Source: Cyanobium sp. Cruz CV13-4-11 (lineage in GTDB: Bacteria > Cyanobacteriota > Cyanobacteriia > PCC-6307 > Cyanobiaceae). Taken from it: a stretch of DNA of 64,000 nucleotides. Below, piece by piece: positions 28,531-37,958 of this stretch; the first letter of the stretch is position 1; each line of letters starts with the position of its first letter. The notes beneath the pieces were generated by a model. The model was not told the origin of the DNA. It saw only the letters and a program-made list of their open reading frames with translations, and did no database searches. Position numbers and translations under genes: made by a program. The stretch is from contig NZ_JAGQCH010000002.1 in NCBI RefSeq assembly GCF_024346055.1, positions 124,001-188,000 of the forward strand, given 5' to 3'.

Positions 28531-29510
28531 GGGAGCGCCATCGGGTGGGTGCCGGTGGAGGGCTCCGGCCCGGGGGCCGGTGGGGGCGGGTTCTGCCCCA
28601 CCAGGCTGAGCACCCCACCGACGCAGATCAGCACGGTTCCCACCACCACACCGGCGTTCGGGATCTGGCCGAACCAGATCCAGCCGATCAGGCCGGCGAA
28701 AACCACCGAGGAATACTGGAATGCCCCGATCGCACTGGGATCGGCATAGCTGTAGGCGCGGATCAGCAGAAACTGGAAGCTCAGCAGGCAGAGGGCCGAG
28801 GCCAGCACCCACAGGAACTGATCCGGCGTGATGGCGTGGAATCGCCCCACCATCATCAGGCTGGAGACGAGGCCGCCGATGGTCAGGAAATAGACGAGCT
28901 GCGTCAACGCCGACTCGCTTCTGCCCAGGGCCTTCACCGCCAGGAACTCGATGGCACAGACAAATCCTGCCGCCAGGCCGAGAAGATCACCGGGTTTGTC
29001 AAGGAGGCTGGCATTCGGCTGGACGACGATCACCATCCCGGCGAATCCCACCGCCAGGGCCTTCCAGAGGCTGGGGGGAATGCGCTGCCTGAGCACCAGC
29101 CAGGCCAGCAACGGGATGAACATCGGCGTCGTGTTCAGCAGCACATTGGCATTGACAAGATTCACCAGCTGGGCCGCCGACATGAACAGAAGAAAACCGC
29201 CCATCCCCATGCCGCCACGAAGCAGGTGAAGGGGAAACACACGGGTCGGCAGATCACGGCCGCCGCGCACGGCCAGCAGGGGAATCAGCAGGACCAGTGC
29301 CAGAACGAACGTGAGCCAGGTGAACATCAGGGCATCCATGGTGCCGCCCACCGCCCGCGCAAACGCGCTCTGGAACGTGTTAGCCAGGAAGGCTGCCACC
29401 AGCAGGGCCGCGCCCCGGGTCACCGAAGGACGGACCGGCCCATTCCCATTGCTGTCCGGCCCCTGCAACGCATCGCCGTCCATCGGGCTGGTTCCACTCG
29501 CTTCCGCCAC
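28527..29510 (-). CDS. EamA/DMT superfamily transporter
   Basis: 327 residues with ten predicted membrane helices and two EamA repeats (FLANTFQSAFARAVGGTMDA at the start of the first; DLLGLAAGFVCAIEFLAVKA at the start of the second). Inner-membrane drug/metabolite-type exporter; the substrate is unknown. The start is GTG at 29510; an ATG at 29483 is a possible alternative. It overlaps the VOC gene by four bases, which suggests that the two are made together and may deal with one compound. Confidence 0.88.
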   Translation of the reverse strand: MAEASGTSPMDGDALQGPDSNGNGPVRPSVTRGAALLVAAFLANTFQSAFARAVGGTMDALMFTWLTFVLALVLLIPLLAVRGGRDLPTRVFPLHLLRGGMGMGGFLLFMSAAQLVNLVNANVLLNTTPMFIPLLAWLVLRQRIPPSLWKALAVGFAGMVIVVQPNASLLDKPGDLLGLAAGFVCAIEFLAVKALGRSESALTQLVYFLTIGGLVSSLMMVGRFHAITPDQFLWVLASALCLLSFQFLLIRAYSYADPSAIGAFQYSSVVFAGLIGWIWFGQIPNAGVVVGTVLICVGGVLSLVGQNPPPPAPGPEPSTGTHPMALP

Positions 29511-29662
29511 AGACTAGGGGCCATCAGGTGTGGCGCCACGGTCACCGCATCCCGGTGGTGAGTTGCCGATGCTGACGGCAACGATTCACTGGGCCATTTC
29601 GGTGGTCGTCCCTAGGATGAAAGCGTGGAGATCCCTCCCCATTCCTTTCCCGGCGCCACCCG

Positions 29663-30469
29663 ATGACGAGCTCCAACCCCCTGGCCGGCAAGGCCCTCTC
29701 CACCCTGCTGCAGGGCAAGGTCGCCATCGTCACCGGTGGCAACAGCGGCATCGGCAAATCGATCGTGGAGTATCTCGCCGAACTCGGCGCCAAGGTGGTG
29801 ATTGATTACCGCTCCCACCCCGAAGCCACCGAAGAGCTCGAGCGTGAAATCGGCGCCTATGGCGGCAGCAGCTTCGGGGTACAGGCCGATGTGGGCAAGC
29901 TCGATGACCTGCAGCGCCTGGTGGACACCACCGTGAAGAAATACGGTCGGCTCGATGTGATGATCAACAACGCCGGCATCGAAACCCGCACCTCGATCCT
30001 CACCACCACCCCGGACAACTTCGACAAGGTGCTGGATGTCAACCTGCGGGGCGTCTTCTTCGCCACCCAGTTCGCCGCCAAGCAGATGATCGCCCAGGGC
30101 GGCGGCGGCCGCATCATCAACATCTCCTCGGTGCATGAGGACTGGCCGATGCCCGACAACACCCCCTACTGCTGCGCCAAGGGCGGCGTGCGCATGCTCA
30201 CCCGCACCGCGGCCCTGGAGCTGGCGCCCCACGGCATCACCATCGTCAATGTGGGCCCCGGCGCCGTGGCCACGCCGATCAACGACTCCACCATGAACAA
30301 TCCCGAGCTGCTGGCCAAGCTCAACGCCGCCATCCCGATGGGCCGCATGGCTCAGCCCGAGGAGATCGCCAAGGTGGTGGGCTTCCTGGCCAGCGACGCC
30401 GCCAGCTACATCACGGCCACCACGATCTTTGCCGACGGTGGCCTGATGCACAGCAGCCCCGGCCTCTGA
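29663..30469 (+). CDS. SDR family oxidoreductase (glucose 1-dehydrogenase-like)
   Basis: 268 residues, classical short-chain dehydrogenase. The cofactor motif is TGGNSGIG (residues 24-31), NNAG is at about 102, the catalytic Ser at 155/156, Tyr169 and Lys173 in YCCAK, and the C-terminal FADGGL loop is typical. It resembles glucose 1-dehydrogenase and 3-ketoacyl-ACP reductase relatives; the true substrate cannot be fixed. It ends four bases before the stop of the converging NADH dehydrogenase gene. Confidence 0.9.
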   Translation: MTSSNPLAGKALSTLLQGKVAIVTGGNSGIGKSIVEYLAELGAKVVIDYRSHPEATEELEREIGAYGGSSFGVQADVGKLDDLQRLVDTTVKKYGRLDVMINNAGIETRTSILTTTPDNFDKVLDVNLRGVFFATQFAAKQMIAQGGGGRIINISSVHEDWPMPDNTPYCCAKGGVRMLTRTAALELAPHGITIVNVGPGAVATPINDSTMNNPELLAKLNAAIPMGRMAQPEEIAKVVGFLASDAASYITATTIFADGGLMHSSPGL

Positions 30470-30473
30470 GCCT

Positions 30474-31925
30474 TCAGGCCGCCGCCGGCTGCTCCGCCGA
30501 GGCCGCCGGGGGATTCTGCGCCGAGGCCGCAGCGGGATCCTGGGCCCGTTCGGCCCGCTCCAGCCCCACCTCCACCCCCAGGTGCTGGTCGGGCCGGCCG
30601 GTGATCAGCAGGCTGGCCCGCTGCTGGGTGGCGATCACCCACAGCCACTTGGTCAGCAGGGTGAGGCGGTTCTCATTGGCGGGCATGAAGGCGAGGTGGG
30701 CCAGGCCCCAGAGCAGCCAGCCGACGGGGCCGGTGAACTTGAGGCCCCGCAGGTCAGCGACGGCGCAGAGGGGACCGATCACGGCCATGCTGCCGAAGTC
30801 GAACCAGCGGAACGTGGCCTGGCGCCGACCCGCCAGCTGGGCCAGCAGGTCCTGGGCGACCCAGCCCCCCATCTGCACCGCCGGGCCGGCCATGCCCGGC
30901 AGGGGTTTGCCGTCGGCCGTGTGGGCATAGGAGCAGAGATCGCCCACCACCCGGATCTCGGGATGGCCGGCGATCGAGAAGTCCGGCTCGACCACCACCC
31001 GCCCGCCGCGGTCGACCGTGCAACCGGTGCGCTCCGCCAGCAGCTTGCCGAGATGGGAGGCCCGCACCCCCGCGCTCCAGCAGATGGTGGCCGCCTCCAG
31101 CACCCGCTCGCTGGGCGTTCCCGGCGCCGGCGCCTTGAAGGCGACCGTGAGCCGGCCCGCCTCGATGCTCTGGACCCGGCCGCCCAGCACCAGTTCGACA
31201 CCGCAGGAAGCGAGGTAATCGCCGGCCGCTTTGGACAGCGACGGATCCATGGCCCGCAGCAGCCGATCGCCGGGGTCGACGAGCACGACGCGGCAGAGCC
31301 CGGGATCCAGCTGGCGGAAGTCGCGCTGGGCCGCGTGGCGCATCAGCTCGTTGATCGAGCCGGCCAGTTCGCAGCCGGAGGGGCCGCCGCCGACCACCAC
31401 CACCGACTGGAGAAAGCGGCAACGTTCCGGATCCGGGGTCTGCTCGGCCTCCTCCAGGGCCGTCAGCACCCGCCGCCGGATCTCATCGGCGTGCTCAAGG
31501 ATCTTCATCGGCGGTGCCAGTTCGCGCCACTCCTCATGGCCGAAGTAGGTGCTGCCGGAGCCGGTGGCCAGGATCAGGCTGTCGTAACGCAGGCGACGAT
31601 CGTTGAAGACCACCTCCCGGGAGGCGGCATCGAGATCGACCACCTCACCCAGCAGCACCTGCACGTTGGCCGCCTTGGCGAGCAGCAGCCGCAGGGGCGT
31701 CGCCACGTCGCCCTCGGACACCAGGCCGGAGGCCACCTGATACAGCAGGGGCTGAAAAAGGTTGAAATTCCGCTTATCCACCAGGGTGACCCGCACCGGC
31801 TGGCCGGCCAACCGGTGGGCCGCCTTGAGGCCGGCGAAACCGCCGCCCACGATCACCACATGGGGCCAACTCTTCATCACGGCTTCGCTCGGCTCCAGCT
31901 CGAGGAAGAAGCGTTCCTTCGCCAT
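30474..31925 (-). CDS. ndh: type II NAD(P)H dehydrogenase (NDH-2)
   Basis: 483 residues from the ATG at 31925. A single-chain flavoprotein that oxidises NADH and reduces quinone at the membrane without pumping protons. FAD site VVIVGGGFAGLKAAHRLAG, NADH site VVVVGGGPSGCELAGSI, FNLFQPLLYQVASG, and the quinone-end AVQMGGWVAQDL are all present, with an amphipathic, hydrophobic C-terminal region (GWLLWGLAHLAFMP) and an Ala/Pro-rich tail. It lies 161 bases from the divergent terminal oxidase operon and could feed the same quinone pool. Confidence 0.92.
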   Translation of the reverse strand: MAKERFFLELEPSEAVMKSWPHVVIVGGGFAGLKAAHRLAGQPVRVTLVDKRNFNLFQPLLYQVASGLVSEGDVATPLRLLLAKAANVQVLLGEVVDLDAASREVVFNDRRLRYDSLILATGSGSTYFGHEEWRELAPPMKILEHADEIRRRVLTALEEAEQTPDPERCRFLQSVVVVGGGPSGCELAGSINELMRHAAQRDFRQLDPGLCRVVLVDPGDRLLRAMDPSLSKAAGDYLASCGVELVLGGRVQSIEAGRLTVAFKAPAPGTPSERVLEAATICWSAGVRASHLGKLLAERTGCTVDRGGRVVVEPDFSIAGHPEIRVVGDLCSYAHTADGKPLPGMAGPAVQMGGWVAQDLLAQLAGRRQATFRWFDFGSMAVIGPLCAVADLRGLKFTGPVGWLLWGLAHLAFMPANENRLTLLTKWLWVIATQQRASLLITGRPDQHLGVEVGLERAERAQDPAAASAQNPPAASAEQPAAA

Positions 31926-32086
31926 CGATGTGGTCCGCGGGTTGCCTGAAAGGTAGGGAGGATCCCAGGAACGGCGAGCTCCCGGTCGCGTCGGGATATC
32001 GTCACAATCCTGCAATAAAAGCTCACAGAGCCAGGACAGCTCTCGGGGTCCGGCCATGGTGAAGGGGCACAGCGTGGCCGGTGCCC

Positions 32087-32584
32087 ATGCAGCAACTGCT
32101 GCCAACCCTCAATGACCACAACCTGCCCTGGATGGACACCCTCCATCCGATCGTGGTCCACTTCGTCATCGCCATGGCGGTGATCAGCGTGGTCTTCGAT
32201 CTGATCGGCGTTGTGCTGCGGCGGCCGAATCTGTTTGAAGTCAGCTTCTGGAATCTGCTGTTCGCCACGGGGGCCATCTTCGTGGCGATCATCTTCGGCC
32301 AGGTGGAAGCGGGCCTGGCTGAGCCCTATGGCGCCTCGCGCTCGATCCTCAACCTGCACAGCACCCTGGGATGGTCGTTGGCCGGCATCCTCTCGGTGCT
32401 CACCGGCTGGCGCTATGTGCTGCGCAACCGGGACCCCGAGACCCTGCCGCTGCCTTTCCTGGCCGCCGGTGGGGTGCTGGCCGCGCTGGTGGTGGTGCAG
32501 GTCACCCTGGGCAACCAGCTGATCTGGGTGTACGGCCTGCACACGGTGCCGGTGGTGGCCGCCGGACGGGCCGGGCTGATCTGA
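32087..32584 (+). CDS. DUF2231 membrane protein A
   Basis: 165 residues, four membrane segments. Its first helix starts HPIVVHFVIAMAVISVVFDL, the usual DUF2231 motif with two histidines four apart. I use the ATG at 32087; a GTG at 32081 adds two residues. It is the first of two DUF2231 genes that lead the oxidase operon, and its stop overlaps the start of the next gene (TGATG). The histidines could bind haem or a metal, but that is inference. Its role with the oxidase is unknown. Confidence 0.82.
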   Translation: MQQLLPTLNDHNLPWMDTLHPIVVHFVIAMAVISVVFDLIGVVLRRPNLFEVSFWNLLFATGAIFVAIIFGQVEAGLAEPYGASRSILNLHSTLGWSLAGILSVLTGWRYVLRNRDPETLPLPFLAAGGVLAALVVVQVTLGNQLIWVYGLHTVPVVAAGRAGLI

Positions 32585-33207
32585 TGGCCTTCTCCCTGCT
32601 CCCCGCCGAGGCCCCGATCCAGCAGCTGGGTGACTGGCTGGGGCCCAACGACCTGCCCTACAGCCTGCCGATCCATCCGAATCTGGTCCACTTCACGATC
32701 GGGCTGTTCGTGATCGCCATCGCCTTCGACATCGTCGGCGCCCTCTACCCGCTCGAAAAGCGGGTGTTCCGCTTCCTGGCCCTGCCGATCACCCGGGCCG
32801 GCTTCCACGACGTGGGCTGGTACAACCTGCTGGCCTGCGCCATCGTCAGTTTCTTCACCGTGGCGGCGGGCTTCTTCGAGATGCTGCTGGCGGTGCCCCT
32901 GCCGGGCGTCACCAGCAGCATCGGGCTCCAGAGCATGGAAACCATGCTCTGGCATGGCGTGGGCGGGGTGGCGATCCTGCTGGCGATCATTGCCATGACC
33001 GTCTGGCGCGGCTACCAGCGCTTTCTCTGGCGCCGGGACATGGGCCGGCAGGTGCAGTGGCTCTACCTGCTGGTGGGCCTGGGTCTGTTCCTGGTGATCG
33101 GCCTGCACGGCACCCTCGGTGCCGAACTGGCGGCCGAATTCGGCGTCCACATCACCGCCGACCAGCTCCTGGCCAGCGGAGCCGATCTCCGCACCGCCCT
33201 TCCCTAG
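32584..33207 (+). CDS. DUF2231 membrane protein B
   Basis: 207 residues with four or five membrane segments. The same HPNLVHFTIGLFVIAIAFDI motif as the preceding protein marks it as a larger paralog; it also has WYNLLACAIVSFFTVAAGFF and a conserved WHGVGG. It starts inside the previous stop codon and ends 11 bases before ctaC, so it is translated with the oxidase. It probably acts in the membrane as an accessory or redox subunit; nothing in the sequence proves this. Confidence 0.82.
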   Translation: MAFSLLPAEAPIQQLGDWLGPNDLPYSLPIHPNLVHFTIGLFVIAIAFDIVGALYPLEKRVFRFLALPITRAGFHDVGWYNLLACAIVSFFTVAAGFFEMLLAVPLPGVTSSIGLQSMETMLWHGVGGVAILLAIIAMTVWRGYQRFLWRRDMGRQVQWLYLLVGLGLFLVIGLHGTLGAELAAEFGVHITADQLLASGADLRTALP

Positions 33208-33218
33208 GGCCCCCTCCC

Positions 33219-34157
33219 ATGACCTCCTCCTCTCCGCGCCGTCCCGGCCCCGTGGTCCTCGCCGCCCTGGCCATCTGGATCGGCCTGCTGGTGGCCATCA
33301 GCCTGTGGGTGGCCCGTGCGTCCTATGGCTGGCTGCCGGTGCAGGCCTCCAATGCCGCCCCTCTGGTGGATGGCCTGTTCAGCTTCGAAACCGGCATCGG
33401 CACCTTCGTGTTCCTGGGGGTGATCTCCGTGATGGCCTGGGTGATGCTCGTGCACCGGGCCGAGAAGTACGACGAAAGCGACGCCGAGCCGATCGAGGGC
33501 AACACCCGTCTCGAGGTGATCTGGACCGCCATCCCCCTGGTGCTGGTGATGGCCATCGCCTGGTACGCCATCCAGGTGAACACCGAGCTCGGCGTGCTCG
33601 GGCCGATGGAGCACGTCCATCTGAGCGCACCCCTGCCCATGGCGATGGGCGCCTCGAAGGGCCAGGGGCCGGCAGAGGAGGTGGAGGTGATCGCCCGGCA
33701 GTGGTCGTGGGAGTTCCGCTTTCCCGGCCAGCACGTCTCCAGCACGGAACTGCACCTGGAGCTGGATCGGCCGGTCACCTTCCACCTGGTCTCCGAGGAC
33801 GTGCTGCACGGCTTCTTCATCCCGGCCTTCCGGCTCAAGCAGGATGTGATCCCGGGCCGGGCGATCGACTTCAGCCTCACCCCCACCCGCATCGGGCGCT
33901 ACCGCCTGCGGGATTCCCAGTTCAGCGGCACCTGGTTCGCCGCCAACCAGGCCGATGTGGTGGTCGAGACCGCCGAAGACCATGCCGCCTGGCTGAAGCA
34001 GGCCGCCGCCGCCCCCCTGCAGCCCGGCCTCAGCGTCGCGGCCGACGAGTACGCCGACCGTCAGACCAATCCCCGCGGCGGCTGGCCCACGGTGGTGCCG
34101 GCCCCCCCGCCCCAGGTGAACGCTCCCGGTTCCAGCTCCCTTCCCCACGACGCCTGA
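33219..34157 (+). CDS. ctaC: terminal oxidase subunit II lacking CuA ligands (ARTO type)
   Basis: 312 residues. Two N-terminal membrane helices (11-31, 62-79, with a third hydrophobic stretch near 104-118) precede a periplasmic cupredoxin domain with QWSWEFRFPG and DVLHGFFIPAFRLKQDVIPG. Where normal subunit II has C-x3-C-G-x2-H-x2-M, this one reads DSQFSGTWFAAN (232-243): Cys to Asp232, Cys to Ser236, His to Phe240, Met to Asn243. It therefore cannot carry CuA and should not accept electrons from cytochrome c in the usual way. This matches the cyanobacterial alternative oxidase, thought to oxidise quinol. Four bases separate it from ctaD. Confidence 0.93.
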   Translation: MTSSSPRRPGPVVLAALAIWIGLLVAISLWVARASYGWLPVQASNAAPLVDGLFSFETGIGTFVFLGVISVMAWVMLVHRAEKYDESDAEPIEGNTRLEVIWTAIPLVLVMAIAWYAIQVNTELGVLGPMEHVHLSAPLPMAMGASKGQGPAEEVEVIARQWSWEFRFPGQHVSSTELHLELDRPVTFHLVSEDVLHGFFIPAFRLKQDVIPGRAIDFSLTPTRIGRYRLRDSQFSGTWFAANQADVVVETAEDHAAWLKQAAAAPLQPGLSVAADEYADRQTNPRGGWPTVVPAPPPQVNAPGSSSLPHDA

Positions 34158-34161
34158 GGCC

Positions 34162-35832
34162 ATGACCAGCACAACCCTCTCCCCCGAACCGCCCGCCTCC
34201 TGGCGGCGTTACTTCGGCTTCAGCACCGATGCCAAGGTGATCGGCATCCAGTACATCGTGGTGTCCTTCTTCTTCTTCCTGGTGGGTGGCCTGCTGGCCA
34301 TGATCATGCGGGGCGAGCTGATCACACCCGAGGCTGACCTGGTGGATCGCACCGTGTACAACGGTCTCTACACGATGCACGGAACGATCATGCTGTTCCT
34401 GTTCATCTTTCCGGTGCTCAACGGGCTCAACAACCTGCTGATTCCCACCATGATCGGCGCCCCCGACATGGCCTTCCCCCGGCTCAACACCGCCGCCTTC
34501 TGGCTGGTGCCGGTGTTCGGCATCCTGCTGATCGCCAGCTTTTTCGTGCCCAGCGGCCCGGCCACCTCCGGCTGGTGGTCCTATCCGCCGGTGAGTCTCC
34601 AGAACCCCCTCGGCCACCTGATCAACGGCGAGTTCCTCTGGGTGCTGGCGGTGGCCCTCTCCGGCATCTCCTCGATCATGGGGGCGGTGAACTTCGTCAC
34701 CACGATCCTGCGGATGCGGGCGCCGGGCATGGGCTACTTCCGCATGCCCGTGTTCTGCTGGACGGCCCTGGCCGCCCAGACCCTGCAGCTGATCGGCCTG
34801 CCCGCCCTCACCGGCGGCGCCGTGATGCTGCTGCTGGATCTGAGTGTTGGCACCTCGTTCTACCGGCAGGAAGGGGGCGGCGACCCGGTGCTCTATCAGC
34901 ACTTCTTCTGGTTCTATTCCCACCCGGCGGTGTATGTGATCATCCTGCCGGTGTTCGGCATCTTTTCGGAGCTGTTCCCCGTCTATTCCCGCAAGCCCCT
35001 GTTCGGCTACGTCTACGTGTGCCTGGCGTCCTTCATCATCGTTGGCTTGGGGCTGATCGTCTGGGTGCACCACATGTTCCCCAGTGGCGTGACCCAGTGG
35101 ATGCGCAACCTGTTCATGGTCACCACGATGCTGATCGCCGTGCCCACCGGGGTGAAGGTGTTCGCCTGGCTGGGCACGATGTGGAACGGCAAGATCCGGC
35201 TCACCACCCCGATGCTGTTCTGCCTCGGCGGCCTGTTCAACTTCGTCTTCGCCGGCATCACCGGCATCATGCTGGCCACCGTGCCCATCGACATTCATGT
35301 CAGCAACACCTACTTCGTGGTGGGGCACTTCCACTACGTGATCTATGGCGCGGCCGTCATGGGTGTGTTCGCCGCGATCTACCACTGGTTCCCCAAGTTC
35401 ACCGGCCGCATGCCCTACGAGGGCCTCGGCAAGCTGCACTTCCTGCTCACCTTCGTGGGCGCCAACCTCAACTTTCTGCCCATGCACCCCCTCGGCCTGA
35501 TGGGCATGCCCCGGCGGGTCTCCTCCTACGACCCGGAGTTCGCCTTCTGGAACGTGCTGGCCAGCCTGGGGGCCTTCCTGCTGGGGGTCTCGATCATCCC
35601 CTTCCTGCTCAACATGATCAGCTCCTGGGCCCGGGGTCCCAGGGCGCCGCACAACCCCTGGAACGCCATCGGCCTGGAGTGGCTGCTGCCGTCGCCCCCG
35701 GCGGAGGACAACTTCGGCGAGCACGTGCCCACCGTGATCAGCCGCCCCTACGGCTACGGCACGGGTGAGCCGCTGGTGGAGCACCAGGCCGAGATCGAGC
35801 GGGCGCTCACCCTTCAGGAGGCCAACCGATGA
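34162..35832 (+). CDS. ctaD: terminal oxidase subunit I (haem-copper)
   Basis: 556 residues, twelve membrane helices. Haem and copper ligands are visible: MHGTIMLFL (low-spin haem His), SHPAVYVIILP (CuB His and cross-linked Tyr), WVHHMF (two CuB His) and HFHYVIYG (both haem His). K-channel and D-channel positions follow the A-type pattern. It reduces O2 to water and pumps protons. With the CuA-less subunit II it forms the ARTO-type complex. The ATG at 34162 follows ctaC by four bases and the stop overlaps ctaE by four. Confidence 0.96.
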   Translation: MTSTTLSPEPPASWRRYFGFSTDAKVIGIQYIVVSFFFFLVGGLLAMIMRGELITPEADLVDRTVYNGLYTMHGTIMLFLFIFPVLNGLNNLLIPTMIGAPDMAFPRLNTAAFWLVPVFGILLIASFFVPSGPATSGWWSYPPVSLQNPLGHLINGEFLWVLAVALSGISSIMGAVNFVTTILRMRAPGMGYFRMPVFCWTALAAQTLQLIGLPALTGGAVMLLLDLSVGTSFYRQEGGGDPVLYQHFFWFYSHPAVYVIILPVFGIFSELFPVYSRKPLFGYVYVCLASFIIVGLGLIVWVHHMFPSGVTQWMRNLFMVTTMLIAVPTGVKVFAWLGTMWNGKIRLTTPMLFCLGGLFNFVFAGITGIMLATVPIDIHVSNTYFVVGHFHYVIYGAAVMGVFAAIYHWFPKFTGRMPYEGLGKLHFLLTFVGANLNFLPMHPLGLMGMPRRVSSYDPEFAFWNVLASLGAFLLGVSIIPFLLNMISSWARGPRAPHNPWNAIGLEWLLPSPPAEDNFGEHVPTVISRPYGYGTGEPLVEHQAEIERALTLQEANR

Positions 35833-36440
35833 GCAGCACCCCCGCCACCCCCGGCGACGCCGCGGCCGCGACCCACGCCCACGGCGAGGGCCAGCACGCC
35901 AACCACAACCTCACCGGCTTCATCATCTTTCTGTGCTCCGAAAGCGTCATCTTTCTGGCGTTCTTCAGTGGCTACGCCCTCCTGCGCCTCTCCGCCCTCG
36001 ACTGGCTGCCCGCCGGCGTGGACGGGCTCGAATGGCGCCTGCCGCTGATCAACACGGTGGTGCTGGTCTCCAGCTCCTTCACGATGGTGGTGGCCGAGCA
36101 TTTCAAAGGCAAGGGGAAGATCTGGCTGTTCCGGGGCTTCTGGCTGCTGACCATGGCCATGGGGGCCTATTTCCTCTACGGCCAGGCGGTGGAGTGGCGC
36201 GGCCTCAGCTTCGGCTTCACCTCCGGCACCTTCGGCGGCACCTTCTATCTGCTCACCGGCTTCCACGGCCTGCATGTGCTCACCGGCATCCTGCTGATGG
36301 GCCTGATGCTGGCCAAATCCTTCGTCCCCGGCAATTACGACGGCGGTGAAGAAGGCGTCATCGCCACGTCCCTGTTCTGGCACTTCGTGGATGTGATCTG
36401 GATCATCCTGTTCGTGCTGCTCTACGTCTGGAGAGCCTGA
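35829..36440 (+). CDS. ctaE: terminal oxidase subunit III
   Basis: 203 residues, five membrane helices, with the family features GFIIFLCSESVIFLAFFSGY, FYLLTGFHGLHVLTGILLMG and WHFVDVIWIILFVLLYVW, which hold the Glu and His typical of subunit III. The N-terminus has a His-rich THAHGEGQHANHN stretch. It overlaps ctaD by four bases (ATGA) and ends three bases before a GMC-fold gene, so transcription very likely continues. Confidence 0.94.
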   Translation: MSSTPATPGDAAAATHAHGEGQHANHNLTGFIIFLCSESVIFLAFFSGYALLRLSALDWLPAGVDGLEWRLPLINTVVLVSSSFTMVVAEHFKGKGKIWLFRGFWLLTMAMGAYFLYGQAVEWRGLSFGFTSGTFGGTFYLLTGFHGLHVLTGILLMGLMLAKSFVPGNYDGGEEGVIATSLFWHFVDVIWIILFVLLYVWRA

Positions 36441-36443
36441 ACC

Positions 36444-37958
36444 ATGATCATCGACGACACCCACTACGACGTGATCCTGATCGGCAGCGGCGCCGGTGGT
36501 GGCACCCTGGCCGCCGCCCTCGCCGACGGGGGCCACACGGTGCTGTTGCTGGAGCGGGGGGGCGTGATGCCCCAGGCCGATCAGAACGTCGCCGAGGTGG
36601 GGCTGTTCCGCAAGCCGCGCTACCACCCCGAGGAGAAGTGGTTCGGCACCGACGGTGATCCCTTCTCCCCCCAGATGGTGCACGCCGTCGGCGGTAACAC
36701 CAAGATCTGGGGTGGGGTGCTTGAACGCATGCGCGAAGCGGAGTTCACGGGCGTGGCGCTCCAGGAGGGGCCGTCCCGGGACTGGGAGCTGCGCTACGAC
36801 GACCTGGCCCCCTGGTACGAGCGGGCCGAAGCGCTCTACCGGGTCCATGGGGTGGCCGGTGCCGATCCCACCGCCCCGGCGATGCAGGGCCCCTATCCCG
36901 CCGCGCCGCGGCCGGTGGAGCCATTCCTGGTGGAACTGCGCACCGCCCTGGAGCGCCAGGGGCTCCATCCCTACGACCTGCCCCTGAGCTGGTCCGAATC
37001 GGCGGTCGATCCCACCGGGGATGCCGAACTGTTCGGCGTGGATCCGGCGCGCGGCTCCAGCACCGTGACGGTGAGGGAGAACGCCCGGGTGCTGCAGCTG
37101 CACGTCAACCCGTCGGGCCAGGAAGTGCGCGGCGTTGAGGTGGAGATCGACCACCAGCGCTGGCTGTTCCGCAGCCACCAGGTGGTGCTGGCCGCCGGGG
37201 CCATCGGCACGCCGGAGATCCTGCTGCGTTCCGCCACCGACCACCACGCCCGCGGCCTGGCCAACGGCTCCGACCAGGTGGGCCGCAACCTGATGAAGCC
37301 CCAGCTCACCTCGATCCTGCAGCTGGCGGCCGCCCCCAACTCGGGCCGCTACGGCCGCGGCCATGGCATCACCGACTTCTACTGGGGCGACAAGAACGTC
37401 GACTTCCCGCTCGGTTCGATCCAGAGCGGCGGCGGGGTGCTCCAGGACGCCCTGTTCGCCGAGTCACCGCCGGTGCTCTCCCTGGTGACCCGCCTGCTGC
37501 CGGACTTCGGCCTCGAGCAACTGGCCGCCCGCTCGATCACCTGGTGGGCGATGAGCGCCGTGCGGCCCGATCCCCACAACCGGGTCGCCCTGCGGGGCCA
37601 GCAGCTGCAGGTCCACTACACGGCCAACAACCGCGAAGCCCACGACCGCCTCGTCTACCGCTGGATCGACAGCCTCAAGGCCGTCGAAGCCGACCCCCTG
37701 ACAGTGGTCACCAAGGCGGCTCCCACCCATCCCCGCGGCGAGGCGCCCCTGCCGGTGATCGGCGGCGCCTGCGGCACCTGCCGCATGGGTTCGGATCCGG
37801 CCACCTCGGTGGTGAACCTGGAGGGCCGCAGCCATGAAGTCCACAACCTCTGGATCGTCGACGCCAGCGTCTTGCCGTCCTGCCCCTCGGTGGGCATCGG
37901 CCTGACCGTGATCGCCAACGCCCTGCGCATCGGCGAAGCACTGAAGGCATCCCTGTGA
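36444..37958 (+). CDS. GMC-fold flavoprotein without the usual active-site residues
   Basis: 504 residues, FAD-binding GMC fold: VILIGSGAGGGTLAAALADG at the N-terminus, GGNTKIWGGVLERM for the flavin site, AAGAIGTPEILLRSA, and a C-terminal GTCRMGSDP and NLWIVDASVLP. Compared with its paralog at 40693-42333 the catalytic His is Gly441 (GGACGTC instead of GHQAGTC) and the second catalytic residue, Asn, is Gly484 (VGIGLT instead of VNPSLT). The Cys-rich stretch of the paralog is also absent. It may be a structural or electron-transfer partner. It starts three bases after ctaE and shares GTGA with the next gene. Confidence 0.85.
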   Translation: MIIDDTHYDVILIGSGAGGGTLAAALADGGHTVLLLERGGVMPQADQNVAEVGLFRKPRYHPEEKWFGTDGDPFSPQMVHAVGGNTKIWGGVLERMREAEFTGVALQEGPSRDWELRYDDLAPWYERAEALYRVHGVAGADPTAPAMQGPYPAAPRPVEPFLVELRTALERQGLHPYDLPLSWSESAVDPTGDAELFGVDPARGSSTVTVRENARVLQLHVNPSGQEVRGVEVEIDHQRWLFRSHQVVLAAGAIGTPEILLRSATDHHARGLANGSDQVGRNLMKPQLTSILQLAAAPNSGRYGRGHGITDFYWGDKNVDFPLGSIQSGGGVLQDALFAESPPVLSLVTRLLPDFGLEQLAARSITWWAMSAVRPDPHNRVALRGQQLQVHYTANNREAHDRLVYRWIDSLKAVEADPLTVVTKAAPTHPRGEAPLPVIGGACGTCRMGSDPATSVVNLEGRSHEVHNLWIVDASVLPSCPSVGIGLTVIANALRIGEALKASL

